DNA from: Lottia gigantea
Taxonomy: Eukaryota > Mollusca > Gastropoda > Lottiidae
Assembly (NCBI RefSeq): GCF_000327385.1
Contig: NW_008709687.1
Coordinates: 883,440 to 947,439, forward strand
DNA: 64,000 bases
Direction: 5' to 3'
Shown here: positions 59,001 to 64,000 of the stretch, one piece after another
Position numbering within the stretch: position 1 is the stretch's first letter
How the letters are laid out: each line of letters starts with the position of its first letter
Position numbers and translations under genes: made by a program
The notes under the pieces: generated by a model
Told to the model about the DNA's origin: nothing
What the model saw: the letters and a program-made list of their open reading frames with translations, nothing else
The model's database searches: none

Positions 59001-62000
59001 CACTGCAAATAACTTTCCAGTTGACATACAAAAACATAGTTTATATGCTTGTTCTGATTGGCTGAACTGTATGGACGCATCTGATTGACTGGAACTGTTA
59101 TCTGTTGAGCTATTTGATTGGCTGATGGTAGAATTGAGCTGAACTTGGTCGTATTTGGAAGATGAAATTGGTAATTGCTTGCTCATGTAGAAATGTTTCA
59201 TGGGTTCAAAGTTCACAGAGCCAGCCTGTAAAGAAAAACAATAGAAACCAAGCTGGTTCAACAAAGACCTTGCTTTCTGAAGATTTATGGCACCATTATC
59301 TTCAATGCCAATTTTTCATGAATTGCTGGAACCACAGAAGCTAAAAGTGTCTCTGATACACACACAGAATTGCAAATCAGAATGGTGTAAATAGAAGCGA
59401 AAGTGTCTCTGATACACATACGATGGGCAAAAATGGATGGTTGGAAGATGACAAAGTTAACATCCACTGGAAGCTTCAAACATAAGACAGTATTGCAGAT
59501 TAGGCCAGAAAAGCTCATTGGAATCCCTTTAATACTCAGTCTATTACTTACAGTAGAATTCAGCTTGATGTTCTGATTGGCTGTCATGGAAACCAAACCT
59601 TGTTGGCTGTTAATTGTTACTCCCTCTGATCCTGATATAAGAATTCTGTTATAAGACTCGATGTCTAAATCAGGATATTCTGTTCCGCTTCGAACCTACA
59701 AGATACAAAATACATGTAAGGACTGGTCAAATTTCTTCAAAATTTTCTGTATTGGATTGGGAAGACGGCCTACACATGCAGTGTACAATAATGACAAAAT
59801 ACATGTATCAAGAAATGATACTGGTAAGAAGGAAATTTTGCTAGGAAAGCAGCATTAGCCTATTTTTTTGATCAAAATTTAACAAAGCCTCTGTCGATAC
59901 AGAAAAATTATCAACTCAATCTTATAGTAACTCAAGGGTTCTAATATTGGTCAGTATGTTGAACTTGGATAAATCATCTTTCCCTATTATTTCAGTGGAT
60001 CCATCGAAGATGTATGACTAAGGACCAGCTGGTAGAAATGATTTTCATGAGCCTTAGTTATTATCCAGGTAAAAACGGTTTAATAAGTTCTTTCTTCATT
60101 CAGTGTTCGAAAAAGTTTGCCAAAGAGCGAGATTTCATTTTGAATATTGCTAATACTCACTATGTCAGCCTGGACGCCAGCTGCATGAAGATTTCGACTT
60201 TTCTTTAAAGGGTAGGATGACTTCTTGGAAGTAGACATGAACACACGGTCATCTTTCAGACTGGACACTTGAAAATTATCGCTTGTTATTGTGATCTTCT
60301 TATCAAACAAAACAACTGAAAAATATATTAGACATATATTAATTAAAGGAGTTATAAAGGGGTTTTAAAACAGTGTATAAGGCACAGTGTTAACATCAAT
60401 TTGCACCATTCCAATTTACAGTTTGCTGTCCGTGGTTCCTGCAATTTCAATAAAACTAAGCGCTTTATGAAGTCACTAATTGCAAAGTATGATTTATCAA
60501 GGCCTTTGCGATTGTGACAGCATAAAACGCTGCATTTTAGTCAGACGTCTCACTGAAAACTGGATTAGTGCAAGATGGAGGAGCTGACATAAACATGAGA
60601 CAGCCAACAGAAGGTCTGAATGTATCCATTAAAGACCAGAATAGCTCAGGCATTAGACAAGGTGCTCACTGCAGGATAATTTCGTGTTGTCAAAGATTGC
60701 TCTTTTAGGAGTAGCCTTGTTTTTTTTATCTCAATAACTTTAAAAAAAAACTATGACAGACCAACCATACCTCTGGTTCCATTATCCCATGGTGCTTGGA
60801 TCACAACCTGAAAATAAAAGACCAGATTATCAGGGTTTAAAGTTGACAGAGCTCAATTCTAACCATCATTATCACTTTTTAGAATTGAAATTGAACACCT
60901 AGTTCCTGGGGGTAATTTTGAAATTTTTTGGGGGTAATGAAGCTTTGTAATCTAGCATTAAAATTTTTTGGAAAAGTATATTTCAAATCGTTCTAATCAG
61001 TCAGGCTATATTCTTCAATATGATTGCAAGAAAACCTACGAGAAAATAACAAAAAAAAAAATTCATAGGGGGAAGAGGGGTAGGAAAACAAATTATTTAG
61101 TGAATTGTGTCTCTTTACTGACCGAGCCTTCCATGCCAACTATCTTCAGGTTTTTGTCAAATCGACCTCCGACCCCAGCATCAAACATCTTAATCTTGGT
61201 AATCTCGGTATCAGCAAACACTCGTAGCAAATCATCTTTTAACAGAAATTCCAGGTCATTAATTCCAAGATGACTGATTCCAAGAAAATATACCAATCCA
61301 GCAGTCGCCTTGAAAGATTAGAAGATGAGTCAAGCTAATCAATAGGAAAAAGAAAGGAAAATCCTTTTTTCTAAGAAATCGTCTTCATCTTAGGTCTTTG
61401 AGGAAACTACTCAGCAATGATTTTACAAAGGTAAACAAAATTTAGATTCTCAAAGTTCCTGTATATCAGCTGGTTCTTAGGTAAACTGTTTGGCAATGAT
61501 TTTACAAGGATAACAACTTGGTTTTGTATACCATTATGTCCTTAGCCAAACTCTTGGTTATAATTCTACCCATATTACAGCTGGGTTGACTGTAACGATG
61601 AGGAAAGATGACTCGTTAAATACCAGATACCATTTAGAGCTACTGATTCCAAAATTCTCAAATGTTATAAATCAAAGCGAAATGTTAACAATTATATCCC
61701 TTCATAAGGGGCAAATAATAAAAAATAGAAGACACTCACCAATGCATTGACTAAAGCCAGAAAAATAAGAGTGAAAACTACACAGTAAAGAAGATATCTC
61801 TTCCGTCCCCTGATTCCAGTCTTATGTAGATATTCTTCATTCACTTCTATATATCCAGCTCGGAAATTACAGTTATGTTCACGATTAATCCGGCGTTTCA
61901 GCTGAGACTTCTCCCTCATTGATAAGGTGCTCATTGCAGGCATCATTCCACCACTGTGGATCATCTGTCAAATAAAAAATTGGTTAACGTTTATTGCTGG

Positions 62001-62658
62001 TAAAACATTTGATCTGATCAAAATACAGATCTAGATATATTGTTCATACTGAATTAAGCCTAATAAGGCTACTTGGTTCTGCTACAATGCATGCAAAAAC
62101 AGATCAGACAGTCATTAAGAAGGCATGCAACCTGTAGGCCTAAACTTAAAACCATTCAATTTGTTTGATGACACAAAGTAACATTCTATGATATAATCAC
62201 TACAGAGAGTTCGATACATCAGGGTACATTCCAGATACAAATCCACAGTCTCCTGCTGGCAAGACAGCAGTTTACATACACCATAATCATTTTCGTGTCT
62301 ATTTATTTTGTATGTAAAAGAATGGCAATTTGTCCAGTTCTTCAGCAGCTACTGCAAAATTCACCGTCACGTAGGCCTACCGGTAGTTTTCATAACTGTC
62401 CAGGGCACCCACTGGTGAAAAGAGAGTAAATTGGCAAGTTTACAAGCAGTTTACATACACCATAAAAGTCAAAACTTCGGAAGTTTGGGTAATTTTCTGC
62501 TGTTTAGTGTAAAAAGCAGTTAGAAAAAATAATTTTGATACAATGTTAGTAAAGAAACTACCTGGTTTGAGACATGCAACGTCTAAATTATAACAATGCA
62601 AGTAAATCGTGCTCATAACATTGAAATTCATCAAAACCTGAGATCCGTGGGCAGCCAT
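58938..62658 (-). CDS. SGCB: Beta-sarcoglycan
   Basis: Seven exons, 5' to 3': 62638-62658, 61740-61964, 61123-61308, 60771-60807, 60161-60315, 59552-59695, 58938-59225; 1056 bases, 351 residues, all phases consistent. The product is a type II membrane glycoprotein of the sarcoglycan complex, which stabilises the dystrophin-glycoprotein complex at the muscle membrane. Seen: a cytosolic N-terminus with MREKSQLKRRINREHN and FRAGYIEVNEEYLHKTGIRG, close to vertebrate SGCB (SMREKAVERRSVNKEHNSNF...LHKTGLRGRK, from memory). Then come one transmembrane helix (LLYCVVFTLIFLALVNAL), a repeat-rich beta ectodomain, and the C-terminal cysteine cluster (KLCFCMSTGKLF ... GCKNFQSDFNPC) that defines the family. 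The first exon codes only MAAHGSQ, as the short first exon does in vertebrates; its donor (GTTTTG) is weak, and translation could instead begin at the ATG at 61964. Exon 3 uses GTCAGT. The Ser-rich insert in the last exon makes the protein slightly longer than the human one (318). Confidence 0.95.
59280..59535. mobile_element. TTAA-bounded MITE family B, diverged copy in SGCB intron 6
   Basis: GAATTGCTGGAACCACAGAA and GCAAATCAGAATGGTGTAAA match the family core. The right side ends GGAATCCCTTTAA. A short internal block (AAGTGTCTCTGATACACA) is duplicated. Confidence 0.5.
59965..60080 (+). mobile_element. SINE 3' fragment in SGCB intron 5
   Basis: GACCAGCTGGTAGAAATGAT followed by TTCATGAGCCTTAGTTATTA corresponds to the conserved body seen in the copies at 2.0 and 22.4 kb. 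Confidence 0.55.
60344..60637. mobile_element. TTAA-bounded MITE family B copy in SGCB intron 4
   Basis: Starts TTAAAGGAGTTATAAAGGGG, contains ATCAATTTGCACCATTCCAA and GTGGTTCCTGCAATTTCA, and ends near CATTAAAG. Diverged from the full copy at 44.5 kb. Confidence 0.6.
61400..61565. repeat. ~95-bp imperfect duplication in SGCB intron 2
   Basis: CAGCAATGATTTTACAAAGG at about 61412 and TGGCAATGATTTTACAAGGA at about 61491 head two similar units; a weaker third follows. Non-coding. Confidence 0.6.
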
Positions 62659-62738
62659 TTTGACAGATGGATTTCCTATGTCAGGGGAGGCAACTCAAAT
62701 TAAGTTTCAAAGACGACAAACCACAAATAACTACTGGA

Positions 62739-62778
62739 ATTGTCAACAGAGCCGTATATATACGGCTCTGATTGTCAA
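62739..62778. mobile_element. Perfect 24-bp palindrome flanked by 8-bp direct repeats
   Basis: CAGAGCCGTATA is followed directly by TATACGGCTCTG (62747-62770), a perfect palindrome. It is bordered exactly by ATTGTCAA on both sides (62739-62746 and 62771-62778). An 8-bp direct repeat abutting a CAGAG/CTCTG terminus has the signature of a hAT-type insertion reduced to its two inverted ends. It lies about 81 bp upstream of the SGCB start codon, within the likely promoter or 5' UTR. Confidence 0.7.
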
Positions 62779-64000
62779 GGAGGGGAGGTAATCTTCGAAG
62801 AAATAATTAAATACAGACTACAAAGTATTCTACGCATTAAAAGAGCACCTTTATCAGAGTTCATGTCCATATGTTGATTCATTTTAGAAAGCATGTCCTT
62901 TATCTAGTAATTCTCCTTAAACGCTAACGAACCTACAAATCAGTTCAATTTCATTATACTCCGAAGGTGTAGGCTAGCTCTTCGAAGAATGAGCTTTTTT
63001 ACTTCAATTTCTGCTTTACTGCAGTACAGGTGCCATCTTGATATGACGACATTCACCCTTGATCTTCCCATATTCTCAAAGGTTGTACAACCTTGACGTA
63101 TCAAAACAGTTGGGAGATGGAAGAAATCTATGGGACGGAAATGAATTGACGCTTAAAGTCTTATTTCTGTTTTTCTTCTTTAGATTTGAACCACTGGGGG
63201 CGGGCTAAGCAATACAGTTTGAGATTATTTTAATAAAATTGTATTAGCCTCGTATTTCGAATTCTAAGTTTTGCGAGTTTTTACAAGAAAAAATTTATGG
63301 TACAGATGGGGCTTGAAGTTTTAGTCTAGGCTGCTTCTTAAAATACTATTTATATGTCTTTTAGAAATCCAGATTTATTTTGAAAGACATCTGTATACGG
63401 TAGGCTTATAAAAATCATTATAGTGAAACATAGAGTATGGCAAACAATAAACACATACAAAAGAATATAAATATCAAAGGGATACAATCGTCTATATATT
63501 TGCTTCACCAGCGTCAATTTGGACTATCCAGATCACTTATAAGACTTATAAGATATCGGCTTAAACCGCGCTCAAACATTTGTCTTTGAATGTATATAAA
63601 TGACCGCTTATAGCACAACATAGCTTTATATGAGCTTATACATATGTCTCCAATTGCTCCAAATGCACATGCGCGCTTAAAGCATAATACAAGCTTAAAA
63701 TATAGCTCTATACATGCACTTACTTAGCTTAGCTTCATATACTCATGATTCATGTCTCTTCATGTATCAAAATATAGCACATAGCATAGCTATACACACC
63801 TTTACATAAAATTCCTATGAATAAAAATGCATGTAAATAGCATAGCACGTTTTTTTTTTTACATATGTTTGTTTTTTACATTGTCTCTTTATGTATCAAA
63901 ATGTACGCGCATAAAGTAGCATGGCACAGTTTTTTTACTGTCGCTTTTTGCATCAAAATTCACGTACAAAGCGTAATACATACTCATACATATATGCTTC
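62779..64000. other. SGCB upstream region and AT-rich tail
   Basis: No promoter element was firmly identified. From about 63580 to the end, loosely repeated blocks recur (CATGTATCAAAATATAGCAC, ATGTATCAAAATGTACGCGC, GCATCAAAATTCACGTACAA, each near TAAAGCATA/AAAGCGTA) at roughly 60-130-bp spacing, suggesting a degenerate tandem family that continues past the window. Confidence 0.45.

Noticed and set aside
1-64000. CRISPR-like arrays among the regular tandem repeats
   Set aside because: Repeats are head-to-tail without unique spacers, and the context is a eukaryotic genome with introns.
1-64000. Retroviral, LTR or large virus-like elements
   Set aside because: No reverse transcriptase, integrase, capsid or envelope-type protein sequence and no long terminal direct repeats were recognised.

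Overview
This is a stretch of AT-rich animal nuclear DNA. Its coding sequence is split by GT-AG introns, it has long non-coding spacers, and it carries many dispersed and tandem repeats. All gene families present are metazoan: an immunoglobulin-domain membrane receptor, an SLC26 anion transporter, beta-sarcoglycan, and a somatomedin-B ectodomain protein. The overall character (SMB-bearing ectodomain, many short inverted-repeat elements, tRNA-like SINEs) fits a marine invertebrate, most likely a lophotrochozoan. Phylum and species cannot be fixed from the sequence alone. No CRISPR array, bacterial operon, rRNA, convincing tRNA or intact transposase/reverse transcriptase gene was seen.

Layout. 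0-2.3 kb: a Tc1/mariner-like inverted-repeat element, a 57-bp satellite and a SINE. 2.4-4.3 kb (+): a secreted or anchored SMB-domain protein in one exon. 4.9-17.8 kb (-): one gene for a type I membrane protein with ten Ig domains, one transmembrane segment and, by exon phase, two mutually exclusive cytoplasmic tails. 17.8-33.3 kb: about 15 kb with no gene seen, holding MITEs, minisatellites and low-complexity DNA. 33.4-43.6 kb (-): a complete 16-exon SLC26 transporter of 775 residues. 43.6-58.9 kb: a second spacer of about 15 kb with 40-bp, 41-bp and 23-bp minisatellite arrays and several MITEs. 58.9-62.7 kb (-): a complete 7-exon beta-sarcoglycan gene (351 residues). 62.7-64 kb: its upstream region, with a perfect 24-bp palindrome exactly flanked by 8-bp direct repeats, then AT-rich repeats.

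The four genes do not form a pathway. All encode secreted or plasma-membrane proteins, but nothing suggests shared regulation. Exon models were built by hand from splice consensus, reading-phase continuity and family resemblance; the three multi-exon models keep frame throughout (3438, 2328 and 1056 coding bases).

The most interesting items are: the alternative tails of the Ig receptor; an Ig domain in it that lacks both disulfide cysteines; the 24-bp palindrome with 8-bp target-site-like duplications just upstream of beta-sarcoglycan; a tandem array apparently grown from the tip of a MITE; a TTAA-bounded (piggyBac-like) MITE family; and the recurrence of the CRE-type palindrome TGACGTCA in several unrelated repeats.
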